A stretch of 64,000 nt of DNA from Scybalomonas sp905214925. GTDB lineage: Bacteria > Bacillota > Clostridia > Lachnospirales > Lachnospiraceae. A program made the position numbers and the translations under genes. The stretch is from contig CAJMOB010000014.1 in the NCBI GenBank assembly GCA_905214925.1, positions 1 through 64,000 on the forward strand. Reading direction: 5' to 3'. Positions 43,701 through 52,658 of the stretch are shown piece after piece. The notes under the pieces are model-generated. The model did not search any database. It saw only the letters and a program-made list of their open reading frames with translations, and was not told the DNA's origin. Position 1 is the stretch's first letter; each line of letters begins with the position of its first letter.

Positions 43701-44371
43701 TGCAAAACCACCTTATATCCAAGTCCTCTCACCGTTACAATCTTAAAACCATCGCACATAGAAAGTTTATCCCTAAGCTTTGTCACATAGACATCCACTG
43801 CTCTAAGACTGGTATCGCTGTCTATCCCCCAAAACTCATCCATGAGCTGCGCTCTGGAAAATGTCTTTTTCGGATAGGATAATAATTTATAAATAATATT
43901 GAACTCTCTAGTAGTAAGATTGATTTCTTCTCCATCAATTTCCGCACTCATCCCATCCGCATCCAGTACCAAATTCCCCACCGTAATTTTCCGTTCCATT
44001 TCTATATTTGCCCTACGTAAAAGAGCTCGAACACGAAGTAACAGTTCATCTAATTCAATTGGCTTTACCATGTAATCATCAATTCCTAGATGGAATCCTT
44101 TCTGTTTTGACGGAAGATCATCTTTTGCCGACATAAATAGAATCGGAATGGTTTTGTTTACTTGCCTTACAGTCCTTGCAAATTCAAATCCGTCAATCTC
44201 TGGCATCATAATATCCGAAATAATCAGTTCATACAGATTATTATACATTTCTTCATAAGCCTCATTTGCGGACAAACATCCTTTTGTCTGAAATCCACTA
44301 TCATTTAGATAAGTACAAACAATCTGATTGAGTTTGATATCATCTTCCACTACAAGTATATGAATCATCAA
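43697..44371 (-). CDS. OmpR-family response regulator
   Basis: 224 aa. Receiver domain (about 1-118) with acidic pocket EDD, phospho-acceptor Asp in IISDIMMPEIDGF, the Ser in FMSAKDD and the Lys in YMVKPIE. Winged-helix output domain (about 130-224: NLTTREFNIIYKLLSYP, SRAQLMDEFWG, RAVDVYVTKLRDKL). Complete. It sits between the 305-aa membrane protein and the kinase in one operon, so it probably controls envelope or antimicrobial-peptide functions. Confidence 0.93.
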   Translation of the reverse strand: MMIHILVVEDDIKLNQIVCTYLNDSGFQTKGCLSANEAYEEMYNNLYELIISDIMMPEIDGFEFARTVRQVNKTIPILFMSAKDDLPSKQKGFHLGIDDYMVKPIELDELLLRVRALLRRANIEMERKITVGNLVLDADGMSAEIDGEEINLTTREFNIIYKLLSYPKKTFSRAQLMDEFWGIDSDTSLRAVDVYVTKLRDKLSMCDGFKIVTVRGLGYKVVLQ

Positions 44372-44384
44372 AATTACCTCCTAT

Positions 44385-45302
44385 TTATAAGCGCTGTTTC
44401 ATTTTTTTAGATACATAGATTCCTTGTATCCCTATGCCTAAAACCAATAGACACACAACAATCCCTGTTGCTCCATTCATCCATTTTATAAGTAGTTCCT
44501 CTCCATTACCAAAAGAAGCAAACATCGCTGTCTGAAGAGTCAAAATGGAAACGCAGGCATCAATATAGCCAATTTTTCGTATGCTCGTAAGTAAAGGAGA
44601 TTTTCTTTTCTTTACTTTTATCATATTTATCGTTGACATAATAATTCTATAAAAAGCATACGTTGCTGCTGCATAAATCGTAAATCCAGGATAGGTTTTA
44701 CCACCAAGCGATGCTTCCAACAATATAACCATACCTCCTAAAACCACTGCCATTATGATAAATAGTACACTATTCTTCTGGTAAATAACAATTTCTTCCG
44801 CCATTCGCTCCTTATCCTGCTTAATTTTGGAAATTTTCTTTTCCTGCTTTACTGCTCCAATCCGCATGATACTTAACAGAATATAGTACGCTGATAAACT
44901 TCCAAACCATGCCGAATGACTCATAAATCCTGTAACACCATTAAAGATGGCAAATACAATATTGCTTACTAAGCCCGGAACAGTAAATAAAATCGTTCTC
45001 ATCCTATAATCGTTCGAAACCCTATTTGTAAATGGATTCGCTGGAATGCTAGGCCTTATCATTTCTTTTATTGCATACCTAATATCTCCTATCAAATAGT
45101 AACTGCCCGCAAGTAAAGTAACCGCTGCTAGAATATAAAATACTATTTCAGCACCATATGGGAAATACTCAAATGCCACACTAACCAAAGAAAGTGTAAC
45201 CGATAAAACCATCAAAAGATATAACAATAGACGAAAATATAAGCTTAATTTCGGCATTTTCAGCAATTTCCACTTCTTTTTCTGTTTTTCTTTCTGTTTC
45301 AT
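44385..45302 (-). CDS. Multi-pass membrane protein leading the two-component operon
   Basis: 305 aa with about seven to eight helices (for example LYFRLLLYLLMVLSVTLSLV, AEIVFYILAAVTLLAGSYYL, SVLFIIMAVVLGGMVILLEA) and long basic cytosolic stretches. No transport or catalytic motif recognised. GGGAAGGAAG lies before the ATG, and it is 13 bp upstream of the response regulator. As first gene it is a candidate accessory sensor or a product controlled by the system. Confidence 0.7.
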   Translation of the reverse strand: MKQKEKQKKKWKLLKMPKLSLYFRLLLYLLMVLSVTLSLVSVAFEYFPYGAEIVFYILAAVTLLAGSYYLIGDIRYAIKEMIRPSIPANPFTNRVSNDYRMRTILFTVPGLVSNIVFAIFNGVTGFMSHSAWFGSLSAYYILLSIMRIGAVKQEKKISKIKQDKERMAEEIVIYQKNSVLFIIMAVVLGGMVILLEASLGGKTYPGFTIYAAATYAFYRIIMSTINMIKVKKRKSPLLTSIRKIGYIDACVSILTLQTAMFASFGNGEELLIKWMNGATGIVVCLLVLGIGIQGIYVSKKMKQRL

Positions 45303-45396
45303 CCACTACTTCCTTCCCTATATAATACCAAAATATAACATAGTTTTGTTTGTATTTTGTTTATAAATTGTGTCTAAACTGTGAACTCCACTGAAA

Positions 45397-45432
45397 AAGG
45401 TGCAGCAAATTTCTCTTCTACTGCACCTTAAA
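45397..45432 (-). terminator. Terminator of the 11-mer-repeat/membrane protein operon
   Basis: AAGGTGCAG / CTGCACCTT stem with a loop of about 15 nt and a leftward T-run, 15 bp past the stop at 45448. Confidence 0.85.
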
Positions 45433-45447
45433 TTCATTCAATCCTTT

Positions 45448-45816
45448 TTATTTTAAGCCCTTAATAAAAGGAATCAAGCAGAGAAGAATAACGATACCTA
45501 TGATTCCAATTACAATACCAACGATCATATTGCTCCATACCATTGTCAGGCACATACCGACGCCTAGCAACAACGCACCAACAATGCCAATGAACATTGC
45601 ACCGATTGTCTTTCCTGATAGCTTAATTGGTGCTTTGTTCTCCATCTTTCTCCATACAAAAATCATAAATAATAATACAACTGCTCCAATTACTCCCATA
45701 ACCACGCCTTGCTTAAAAGCACCCCATTCTGGGATCAATGCCATGCACATTCCAAGTGCAAATAAAATCCCTCCGATCGTTCCTAAAATCATGGATACAA
45801 ATGTACTCTTTTTCAT
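45448..45816 (-). CDS. Small four-helix membrane protein
   Basis: 122 aa made of two similar halves, each with two helices: MILGTIGGILFALGMCMALIP and MFIGIVGALLLGVGMCLTMV begin the halves with the same GxxGALLxGxGMC pattern, pointing to an internal duplication. Glycine-rich helices suggest tight packing or oligomers. No known family name. It overlaps the upstream 11-mer-repeat gene by four bases (ATGA), so the two products likely act together. Confidence 0.75.
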   Translation of the reverse strand: MKKSTFVSMILGTIGGILFALGMCMALIPEWGAFKQGVVMGVIGAVVLLFMIFVWRKMENKAPIKLSGKTIGAMFIGIVGALLLGVGMCLTMVWSNMIVGIVIGIIGIVILLCLIPFIKGLK

Positions 45817-46166
45817 GATTCAACACCTGCCTTTCTTTTCGCTTCTAATGCTGCATTCTGTGCCTTCTGCTTGTTTTCCTCTACGATTTCCTTTTGTCGA
45901 GGGAAATGCTCTTCCCGTTCTGCCTTGCTTGCTTCTTCTCTTGCTTTTTGCTCTTCTTTCAATCTTACTCTTGCCTCCTCAACGGTTTCGCCTTCCTTAG
46001 TCAGAAAATTGTCTACGAATTTATCGGCAATTTTATTAAATCCTCCGACTACTCCTTCCTCAATCCTTTTATAACCGCCAACCACTCTTTCTTCGACTTT
46101 TTTATACCCATCGACTACATTTTCTGCAATTTTTTCATTTGCTTTTACTAACTTTGATTTTGCCAT
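45813..46166 (-). CDS. Amphipathic 11-residue-repeat protein
   Basis: The start at 46166 (MAKSKLVKANEKI) is used because GGAGGATAAAG lies before it; the ATG at 46181 overlaps that site. 117 aa, very hydrophilic. Residues about 14-50 are tandem 11-mers (VVDGYKKVEER, VVGGYKRIEEG, VVGGFNKIADK), the period of lipid-surface-binding helices such as LEA, apolipoprotein and synuclein types. The rest is a charged helix rich in E, K and A. It may coat the membrane or its partner protein under stress. Confidence 0.75.
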   Translation of the reverse strand: MAKSKLVKANEKIAENVVDGYKKVEERVVGGYKRIEEGVVGGFNKIADKFVDNFLTKEGETVEEARVRLKEEQKAREEASKAEREEHFPRQKEIVEENKQKAQNAALEAKRKAGVES

Positions 46167-46380
46167 GTCTTTATCCTCCATCTCTTTTGATTTCTTTTAT
46201 GGATATAAGATACCAGTCAATTGTTTTTATAATATTTAAGTTTTGTTTCTAAAATATTAATTTCACATATGTTATCTCTAATGCCAATCTATTCCCCTGG
46301 TCTTATTCTTTTCTGTTTTATAAAGAAACAGCTCTTCCATACTTTCTTTGTTATAAAAAACACAAGTTTCTATCCATAGA

Positions 46381-46434
46381 AAAAAAGATGACGTTATGAA
46401 ATAAAGATTTCTTATTTCATAACGTCATCTTTTT
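46381..46434. terminator. Strong terminator hairpin (bidirectional)
   Basis: A stem of about 23 bp (arms 46381-46404 and 46411-46434, GATGACGTTATGAAATAA / TTATTTCATAACGTCATC core) with A- and T-runs outside. It ends the terD transcript leftward. I see nothing else in 46167-46535. Confidence 0.88.
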
Positions 46435-46535
46435 CTAAATCCAATATAAAATTTTCTTTTATTGAAAACTATCTATTACTGCTATGTATAGATGCATATT
46501 CATTATTTTTTCATCTTACTTAATTTTTATAACAA

Positions 46536-47117
46536 TTATACCACATCAACACCAAAATTATTGCATAAAGCAGCTAACCCACCTTGGAATCCACTTCCAA
46601 TAGCATTGAACTTCCATTCGCCATTGTTCTTATAGATTTCACCGACAATAACCGCCGTTTCAATTGAGAAATCTTCTCCTAAATCATAACGAATCAATTC
46701 CTGATTTGTCGTTTGATCAACGATATGAATATAGGCATTTTCCACTTGCCCAAAGTTTTGACGTCTCAAATCCGCTTCATAAATGGTAACAGTAAAAGCA
46801 ATTCTTTGAACATTGCTTGGTACTTTTGATAAATCCACAGTAATCTGTTCATCATCACCATCACCAACACCTGTTAAATTATCTCCTAAATGTTCAACTG
46901 ATCCACTTTTATGTACGCGATTTCCATAGAATACAAATTCATCACTTGTTGGAACTTTACCATCTTCACCAAGTAAAAAAACAGCTGCATCTAAATCAAA
47001 ATCAAATCCTCCATCGTACTTATTCGTATCCCAACCTAATCCAACTAAGATATTTTTTAACCCTGGATTTCCTTTTGTTAAACTTACTTTTTGTCCCTTT
47101 TGTAAATTTACTGGCAT
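46536..47117 (-). CDS. terD: TerD-family stress protein
   Basis: 193 aa. Full-length TerD fold: MPVNLQKGQKVSLTKGNPGL at the start, the calcium-binding acidic stretch GGFDFDLDAAVFLL, the GDGDDEQITVDL loop and the closing GGLAALCNNFGVDV. TerD proteins bind calcium and are linked to tellurite resistance, phage resistance and envelope stress. Here it is a single gene with no terA, terB, terC, terE or terF neighbours. TAAGGAGG lies before the ATG. Confidence 0.92.
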   Translation of the reverse strand: MPVNLQKGQKVSLTKGNPGLKNILVGLGWDTNKYDGGFDFDLDAAVFLLGEDGKVPTSDEFVFYGNRVHKSGSVEHLGDNLTGVGDGDDEQITVDLSKVPSNVQRIAFTVTIYEADLRRQNFGQVENAYIHIVDQTTNQELIRYDLGEDFSIETAVIVGEIYKNNGEWKFNAIGSGFQGGLAALCNNFGVDVV

Positions 47118-47346
47118 AATAACTCCTCCTTAGCAAACAATATAATTTCTTATTGTTTTGTTATTTACATCTATTTTACCATACCATTTTCTTCTTTGCA
47201 ATTTTTTTCTGATTTCTTTCGTTATCTTGCTTAATTTTTTGAATTATTTTTATTTCTTTGTTTTCCGACTCTACAAGTTATTAAAATCTCTTTTTTTATC
47301 TCTCTCTTATTTTTCAAACAACAGATAGGAAAACAGGGCATTTTCA

Positions 47347-47760
47347 TCAATAGATTCCCTGCCTTCTATCCATACTAGAACGACGAAGTAACGCTTCTAC
47401 TCTTGCTCGCAAAACCATTAAGCTAAATGGTTTTGTCACATAATCGTCTACCCGTAATCCCAATGCCGTTATCATATCGATCTCTAAATCATTGGTAGTT
47501 AAAATTAAAATAGATTCTTTGCTTCTTTGTCCAACTTCTTTTAAAACATCGTATCCAGAACCGTCTGGTAAATTGAAATCTAAAAGTACCAAATCAAACG
47601 ATTCTTTTTTATAACGGCTTCTAGCCTCCTCTAAACAAAAGGCTTTCTCAATCTCATACTCCGCTAGCCTAAGTGCAAGGCAAATTTCTTGATTTAATAC
47701 TGGATCGTCTTCTATAATTAAAATTTTTTTCTTTTTCACTCCATACGACATATTTCTCAT
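47347..47760 (-). CDS. Receiver-only response regulator (truncated OmpR type)
   Basis: 137 aa. A complete receiver domain (acidic pair in IIEDDP, phospho-acceptor Asp in LLLDFNLPDGSG, Thr in LTTND, Lys in VTKPF) ends at LRARVEALLRRSSMDRRQ, exactly where OmpR-type regulators continue into a DNA-binding domain. The output domain is absent and I find no remnant of it downstream. No kinase is adjacent. It is either a stand-alone phospho-relay or a truncated gene. The start could be 47760 or 47751. Confidence 0.8.
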   Translation of the reverse strand: MRNMSYGVKKKKILIIEDDPVLNQEICLALRLAEYEIEKAFCLEEARSRYKKESFDLVLLDFNLPDGSGYDVLKEVGQRSKESILILTTNDLEIDMITALGLRVDDYVTKPFSLMVLRARVEALLRRSSMDRRQGIY

Positions 47761-47858
47761 TTTCCCTCTTTTTCTATCTTTTTCTACTCTATTTTAAATA
47801 GTAAGGTAATTATGCAACACCTTTTAGAATCCTCTCTCTATTTAATTTCATTATATAG

Positions 47859-47914
47859 CAAAAAATAGAACAGTTGCATTCTTATTTGTTTGAATACAAC
47901 GGTTCTATTTTCAT
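47859..47914 (-). terminator. Terminator of the sigma-factor operon
   Basis: AAAATAGAAC-AGTTG / CAAC-G-GTTCTATTTT arms with a loop of about 22 nt and TTTTTTGC in the leftward direction. Confidence 0.8.
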
Positions 47915-47962
47915 CCTACAACTGTTCGTGACTATTGTAAGAACCACAGTCTACATATATGG

Positions 47963-48499
47963 CTATTCTTTATGCTCGAATCTTTCTAATAAATCAATTT
48001 TCTTTTTTTTCATTAAATGGTATCCAACATAGATTATAACACAAGCGATTAAAACTTGTGGTACGCGATACACAAGACTATAGATTCGATTATAAATAAA
48101 CCATGGCATAAGGTCTTGTAATAACCAGAAGAAATTTTTCCATAAAATATCAACACCAATTAAAATTAATACAATAGAAATCACTTGTCGTTCTTTGCCA
48201 TTAAATGCATGTTTTACACTTTCTATTGTTTCATGGGAAACACAATAATGATCCTCTAAGGCATAAAATTCTTCATCTGTTAAGCTATTTTTATGAATGG
48301 CATCAAAAAATGCATAGCACCAAATAATTGGTAATAAGAAAATGAAAGATGAAAAATCCAACCAACTAGAAATACAAATAACTAATGCAAACATTCCCAT
48401 TAAAGAAACTCCTAGTTTCATAAAACCCATATACATTTGTCCTGCCCCTGGAATTAATGCAAATAAAAATGTTAAAAACTTTCCTTTCTTCTTTATCAT
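47963..48499 (-). CDS. Membrane protein of the ECF sigma operon
   Basis: 178 aa. TM2-like opening (FLFALIPGAGQMYMGFMKLG) and four to five helices in two groups (about 8-60 and 105-165) separated by a soluble stretch (HKNSLTDEEFYALEDHYCVS). Last gene of the sigma/anti-sigma operon; its ATG overlaps the anti-sigma stop by four bases. Probably part of the response or of signal sensing. Family name uncertain. Confidence 0.75.
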   Translation of the reverse strand: MIKKKGKFLTFLFALIPGAGQMYMGFMKLGVSLMGMFALVICISSWLDFSSFIFLLPIIWCYAFFDAIHKNSLTDEEFYALEDHYCVSHETIESVKHAFNGKERQVISIVLILIGVDILWKNFFWLLQDLMPWFIYNRIYSLVYRVPQVLIACVIIYVGYHLMKKKKIDLLERFEHKE

Positions 48500-48921
48500 A
48501 AAAAATCCTCCTTAAATACAAATTGCTTTTCAATTTCTTTTAATTTTTTTTGAACGGAATTTCGGAATTTGACCGATTCTATTTGGGTCTTCTTTGGAAA
48601 AGAATCAATCCTATTAGAAATCGATGGATTTCCGAACAAAAGCAGTAGCGAAGCAACCATTCCAATTCCAACTTTTGTACAATAGCGGTAGAAGACAAAG
48701 TATTTCTTGTTATCCGCCTGTTGTATGGCATCTTTTTGCTCCATAATAGAATTTTTCATAGCAATTGGTGCTTTGATTAAATGTTCTTCCATGATCTCAC
48801 TATATTTCATAGCACATTGTTCGCATTGTGCTATATGCTCTAATAGAGATAACTGTTGTTGTTCCGATAACGAATCGGTAGCAAACTGCCTTAATGTTGT
48901 TTCATCAATATGCTCATTCAT
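48496..48921 (-). CDS. Anti-sigma factor with zinc-finger (ZAS) domain
   Basis: The start at 48921 (MNEHIDETTLRQFATD) lies one base after the sigma-factor stop, with GGAGGACAAAGG upstream; the longer open frame to 49062 runs inside the sigma gene. 141 aa. H-x3-C-x2-C (HIAQCEQCA, about 31-39) holds the sigma factor; one membrane helix follows (VGIGMVASLLLLFG, about 83-96) and then an external tail of about 45 residues that probably receives the signal. Confidence 0.85.
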   Translation of the reverse strand: MNEHIDETTLRQFATDSLSEQQQLSLLEHIAQCEQCAMKYSEIMEEHLIKAPIAMKNSIMEQKDAIQQADNKKYFVFYRYCTKVGIGMVASLLLLFGNPSISNRIDSFPKKTQIESVKFRNSVQKKLKEIEKQFVFKEDFL

Positions 48922-48922
48922 T

Positions 48923-49438
48923 CTATCCTTTGTCCTCCTTCCATAATTTTCGAAGCATAGCCTTTGCACGATAGATCTGAGTTTGAATGGTCTTTTTGTT
49001 TTTATTATGTAACGTGGCGATCTCTTCTGCTGTTTTCTCTTCACAAAAATGTTCCATTGCAACTTGATCGTATGGCGGCTTTAACTTCCTACAATAGTTT
49101 CTTAAACGCTCTTCTACTTCTTTTTCCTCCACCATCTTTTCAATGGATTGATCTTTTGAAGGTTCTCCTAATAATATTTGTTCTTCGACAACTTCCAATC
49201 TTGCTTGTTTGCTCTTTTTATAATCTAAACAACGATTCGCAGCAATTTTTGTAAGCCAAGCCTTTTCATATTTTCCATCAAATTGCTCTTGATTTTTATA
49301 GGCGAGCAAAAAAGTTTCTTGCGTCAAGTCTTCTGCCTCAAAATAATCTTTTGTCATTTGAAAACAGATGGAAAAAATTAAGTTGCCATAGGTATCGATC
49401 CAATGCTCTAGTAAATCATCTGCATGAATATTCTCCAC
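48923..49438 (-). CDS. ECF-type RNA polymerase sigma factor
   Basis: 171 aa. Region 2 (SICFQMTKDYFEAEDLTQET, KAWLTKIAANRCLDYKK, about 20-75) and region 4 (LKPPYDQVAMEHFCEEKTAE, NKNKKTIQTQIYRAKAMLRK, about 115-165) are both present. It should direct transcription of an envelope-stress regulon and usually of its own operon. Start is GTG or ATG at 49438 in GGGGTGGAG; the exact codon is uncertain. It is followed by its anti-sigma factor and a membrane protein. Confidence 0.9.
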   Translation of the reverse strand: MENIHADDLLEHWIDTYGNLIFSICFQMTKDYFEAEDLTQETFLLAYKNQEQFDGKYEKAWLTKIAANRCLDYKKSKQARLEVVEEQILLGEPSKDQSIEKMVEEKEVEERLRNYCRKLKPPYDQVAMEHFCEEKTAEEIATLHNKNKKTIQTQIYRAKAMLRKLWKEDKG

Positions 49439-49529
49439 CCCCTATCTCACTTATTGAGACCTTTTAAATCCTCTCTTTTTCTTTCTTCACTTACTATAAC
49501 GACACAAAAGAAAAAAAGTCTTCAACTTT

Positions 49530-50816
49530 TTAAAAATATTTTTGAATCTTTTTTAAGGAAATCATCATCTCTTTTAATTGTTTATTTTCCTCTTCCTTTG
49601 ATTGGCGAATATTAGAAATTCTATTTTCAAAATAGACAATTAACTGCTCCACTAATCGTTCAATGGTTCCTTCACAAACCCCCTCATTTCTTCGAACTAA
49701 AATTTGCTTTGTCAGGCGTTCTTGCCCTTGCACTTTATGAAAGCCTTCTTGTAACCATCGATCCCCTAATATTTCATTTTGTGCTCTCCCTAATCCCATA
49801 TAATAGCAAAATGCCATTCTAAGATAACATTCCAATCCTTGATTTTCTGTTTTGCTGTTACAAGCCTGATCATAGTAATCCGCACTTATTTTTAAATTTT
49901 TTTCCACAACAACTCCTTCTTGATAAAATCTACCAAGAGTACAGCAGGCATCGTCATTGCCATCATTTGCAGACTCTTCATACCAAAAAAGAGCTTGTTC
50001 TAAATCTTTTTGTGTCCCTCTTCCTAAAAAATAATCATCAGCTAGATTATTTTTCGCCGTCAATTCACCAGCCAATGCACTCCTTTTATAATAAGTAAAG
50101 GATGTTTCTAAATCTTTTTTAACCCCTGTTCCATTTCCATAGGCATATCCAAGATAAAATAAGGCATCTGGATCTTCTATTTCTTCGATTAACTGTTGAA
50201 AAATCTGCACTGCTCTTTCATAATGAACTTCTGTTCCAATTCCATTCCAATAAAAAGTTCCCAAATAATAAATGGCATCCAGATCTCCATTTTCTGCTGC
50301 ATCTTCCATTAATAAAAATGCCATTTCCTCATTTTGTTCCACTCCATTTCCATATGCATAACAATTAGCAAGCAATCGTTGTCCTCTTGCATAATTATCC
50401 TCTGCTGACTGTCGATAGCACCAAGCGGCTTGTTCGAAATCTACAAAAACTCCAATTCCATGCTCATAGCACCAACCTAAATTACAATAAGCTGGCATAT
50501 AGTGAAAAGAAATGGCCTGTTCATATAACCAAACCGCCTGCTTTTCGTCACTTTCAACGCCTGCTCCCGTTTCATAACACCAACCTAGGTTACAAATTCC
50601 CCATGGTTCTCCTTCTTTTGCAGAATTTGAAAAACATTGAAATGCCTTCTCTTCTTCCCCTTCTTCTGAGAAAAAGATACCAAGTCGACACCAATCCATT
50701 CCAGTCATATCCTTTTCTTCAATCTTCTCCATTTTTCCGAAACACTTTGGACAGTATGTTTCTTTTTCTCCCTCTTTTATACAATCACATTCTTCTTCTG
50801 TACAACGATATATCAT
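49530..50816 (-). CDS. Sel1-like repeat protein with N-terminal zinc ribbon
   Basis: The start at 50816 (MIYRCTEEECDCI) follows AAGGAAGGAG. 428 aa. The first 30 residues carry CxxxxCxC and CPKC, a probable zinc ribbon. About nine Sel1-like repeats follow (blocks such as CNLGWCYEHGIGVFVDFEQA and YYLGTFYWNGIGTEV), forming a right-handed helical solenoid for protein binding. The C-terminal 50 residues are helical and charged. Cytosolic, with no signal peptide. A scaffold role is inferred. Confidence 0.88.
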   Translation of the reverse strand: MIYRCTEEECDCIKEGEKETYCPKCFGKMEKIEEKDMTGMDWCRLGIFFSEEGEEEKAFQCFSNSAKEGEPWGICNLGWCYETGAGVESDEKQAVWLYEQAISFHYMPAYCNLGWCYEHGIGVFVDFEQAAWCYRQSAEDNYARGQRLLANCYAYGNGVEQNEEMAFLLMEDAAENGDLDAIYYLGTFYWNGIGTEVHYERAVQIFQQLIEEIEDPDALFYLGYAYGNGTGVKKDLETSFTYYKRSALAGELTAKNNLADDYFLGRGTQKDLEQALFWYEESANDGNDDACCTLGRFYQEGVVVEKNLKISADYYDQACNSKTENQGLECYLRMAFCYYMGLGRAQNEILGDRWLQEGFHKVQGQERLTKQILVRRNEGVCEGTIERLVEQLIVYFENRISNIRQSKEEENKQLKEMMISLKKIQKYF

Positions 50817-50938
50817 AAAAAACTCCTTCCTTTTTAACAATAATAATACACTCTTTTACTTCTCATCATTTTCTCATAAAATGACAATTTTTTAAAGATT
50901 CATTTTTTCTAATATAATAGTTATGATAACGATAGTAA

Positions 50939-51045
50939 TCACGCAAAATATCCTTTGACGTAACTAAAAAAGTGTGCAATGCACGCTTTGCCACGCGCCA
51001 GCAGTTTGCGAAGCAAAATTATCTTCTTTGCGAGGAATTTCCTAT
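50939..51045. repeat. GC-richer palindromic segment, possible dispersed repeat
   Basis: More GC-rich than its surroundings and carrying three small palindromes: GTGCAATGCAC (50974-50984), TTTGCGAAGCAAA (51005-51017) and AGGAATTTCCT (51033-51043). A related string, CTTTGCGAG followed by AATT, occurs at 28892-28906, also next to a terminator behind a c-di-GMP enzyme gene. Confidence 0.4.
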
Positions 51046-51049
51046 AACA

Positions 51050-51083
51050 TAAAAAAAGGCTGTCAATAAGAAACAGCCTTTTT
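51050..51083 (-). terminator. Terminator of the diguanylate cyclase gene
   Basis: AAAAAGGCTGT / ACAGCCTTTTT stem with a loop of about 10 nt, 10 bp past the stop. Confidence 0.88.
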
Positions 51084-51092
51084 AAAACTTTA

Positions 51093-52406
51093 TTATGAAT
51101 ATTGAATAAAGTGAACTCCACTTTTTCCATTGTTTTTTACATGATATAGAGCCTTATCCACTTCTGTATAAAGAACGTGGAAAGGAATCTGATTGTCTTC
51201 CATATAAATCATGCCAATGCTAATGCCTAACTCACAATCTGGATATCGTTTGGCATAAGTCTCAGAAAAAATTTGTTTCAATTGCTCTACTCGTTTATAA
51301 ATAATTGTTTGACTTGTCACATCGGATAAATAAACAAGAAACTCATCTCCCCCAAACCGAGAAACAATATCCCCTTTTCTTGTATGCTTTTTTAAAATAT
51401 TGGCAAGTCCTCTTAACACTTCATCCCCGTGTTGATGTCCATAGGTATCATTTACCTTTTTAAAATTATCAATATCAATCATCAACAAGGCTGCTGGCAC
51501 TTTTTCTATTTCTTGTTCCTTAATTAACTCCATTGCCTTTCTTCGGTTATAAATTCCAGTTAAACTATCAACAGAAGCCTCTGCTTCAAACTTTAACTTT
51601 AACTCAACCGTTTTAGAAACATCCAAAATCACACTGAAAAACAACTGGGCTCCATCCTCAGTTTGAACCTGTTTTCCTTTTTCGTAAATCCAGACATAAC
51701 TTCCATCTTTTTTCTTAAGACGATAATCTAAAACATATCCTTCCTCGTTTCCATCACTAGAAAACATTGTTTGTTGTACTCGTTTCACATCATCTTTATG
51801 TATATAATGAATCATTTTCGGATCACGCATCAGTTCTTCATAAGTATATCCAAGCTCTTTTATCAACTCTTTATTCATATAATATAAAGAAAAATCTTGA
51901 TCTCGATAAGTGGCTAACCCACCTACTGGTATCATCTCCAGTAATTGTTCAAGAAATTTTCTTTCATAAGTACAGCTATATTCTTCTTCCTCATGTTCTT
52001 TCTTACTTTCGACTACATGTTCCTCATCTTCTGTCATTGGAACGACATAATGAATATGAACAATTTTAGAACTCCTTTGCTCCTTTTGAAAAATAATGGT
52101 CATTTGTACTTTTTGTAATGACTCTTTCTTTTCTATCATAATTTCTCCAAAGCAACAAGTGATTTGATCATTCAATCTATTTTCTTTATAATTTTGAATA
52201 TGAAATGGAATTAAATTTGGACATTTTATTACCTCTTTTTTTAGAAATTGATAAAAAGTCTCTCTATCATTTATCTCTTGCTCTATCCCAATGCATTGAA
52301 CGTTCTTGTCAAGAAAAGATATGGTTTTTTCTACATTTCTTTCTATTAGAAAACTCGTTAAAAATTTATAAAAAGGCGTATTGATTTCATATGGTTTCAT
52401 TTCCAT
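51093..52406 (-). CDS. Diguanylate cyclase with NTF2-like and PAS domains
   Basis: 437 aa, soluble. An N-terminal SnoaL/NTF2-like domain (about 8-125), a PAS domain (about 165-275: YYMNKELIKELGYTYEELMR) and a C-terminal GGDEF domain (about 280-435). The active site is intact (SRFGGDEFLVYL), and the inhibitory RxxD site (RKGD) sits five residues before it, so product inhibition by c-di-GMP is expected. GGAGGG lies before the ATG. It should make c-di-GMP in response to a cytosolic ligand or redox signal. Confidence 0.92.
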   Translation of the reverse strand: MEMKPYEINTPFYKFLTSFLIERNVEKTISFLDKNVQCIGIEQEINDRETFYQFLKKEVIKCPNLIPFHIQNYKENRLNDQITCCFGEIMIEKKESLQKVQMTIIFQKEQRSSKIVHIHYVVPMTEDEEHVVESKKEHEEEEYSCTYERKFLEQLLEMIPVGGLATYRDQDFSLYYMNKELIKELGYTYEELMRDPKMIHYIHKDDVKRVQQTMFSSDGNEEGYVLDYRLKKKDGSYVWIYEKGKQVQTEDGAQLFFSVILDVSKTVELKLKFEAEASVDSLTGIYNRRKAMELIKEQEIEKVPAALLMIDIDNFKKVNDTYGHQHGDEVLRGLANILKKHTRKGDIVSRFGGDEFLVYLSDVTSQTIIYKRVEQLKQIFSETYAKRYPDCELGISIGMIYMEDNQIPFHVLYTEVDKALYHVKNNGKSGVHFIQYS

Positions 52407-52658
52407 AATATCCCTCCATCTTTTTGCCGTTTTATGCCGTGTATTTCTCCCTATCCTCCTATTCGCTTATTAACTCTACTACTAAGCGTAACACGGTCTT
52501 CTCTTTTTGTCTACGGATATCGACTTTCGTTTTTCTAGCTTTTTTTCTCTTTTTCGTCTTTTCTATATGATAATAAGATAGCGACGCAACACTCTTTTTC
52601 CCATTCACTAACCTTTTCCAATACACCTTTTCTTACCTATCTGCTATTTTTCACAGAA

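Noticed and set aside
45500..46000. 166-codon rightward frame
   Set aside because: Antisense to two overlapping leftward genes that have good starts and clear structure; it has no ribosome site.
46536..47117. Tellurite/phage-resistance ter gene cluster
   Set aside because: Only terD is present; no terA, terB, terC, terE, terF or terZ-like neighbours.
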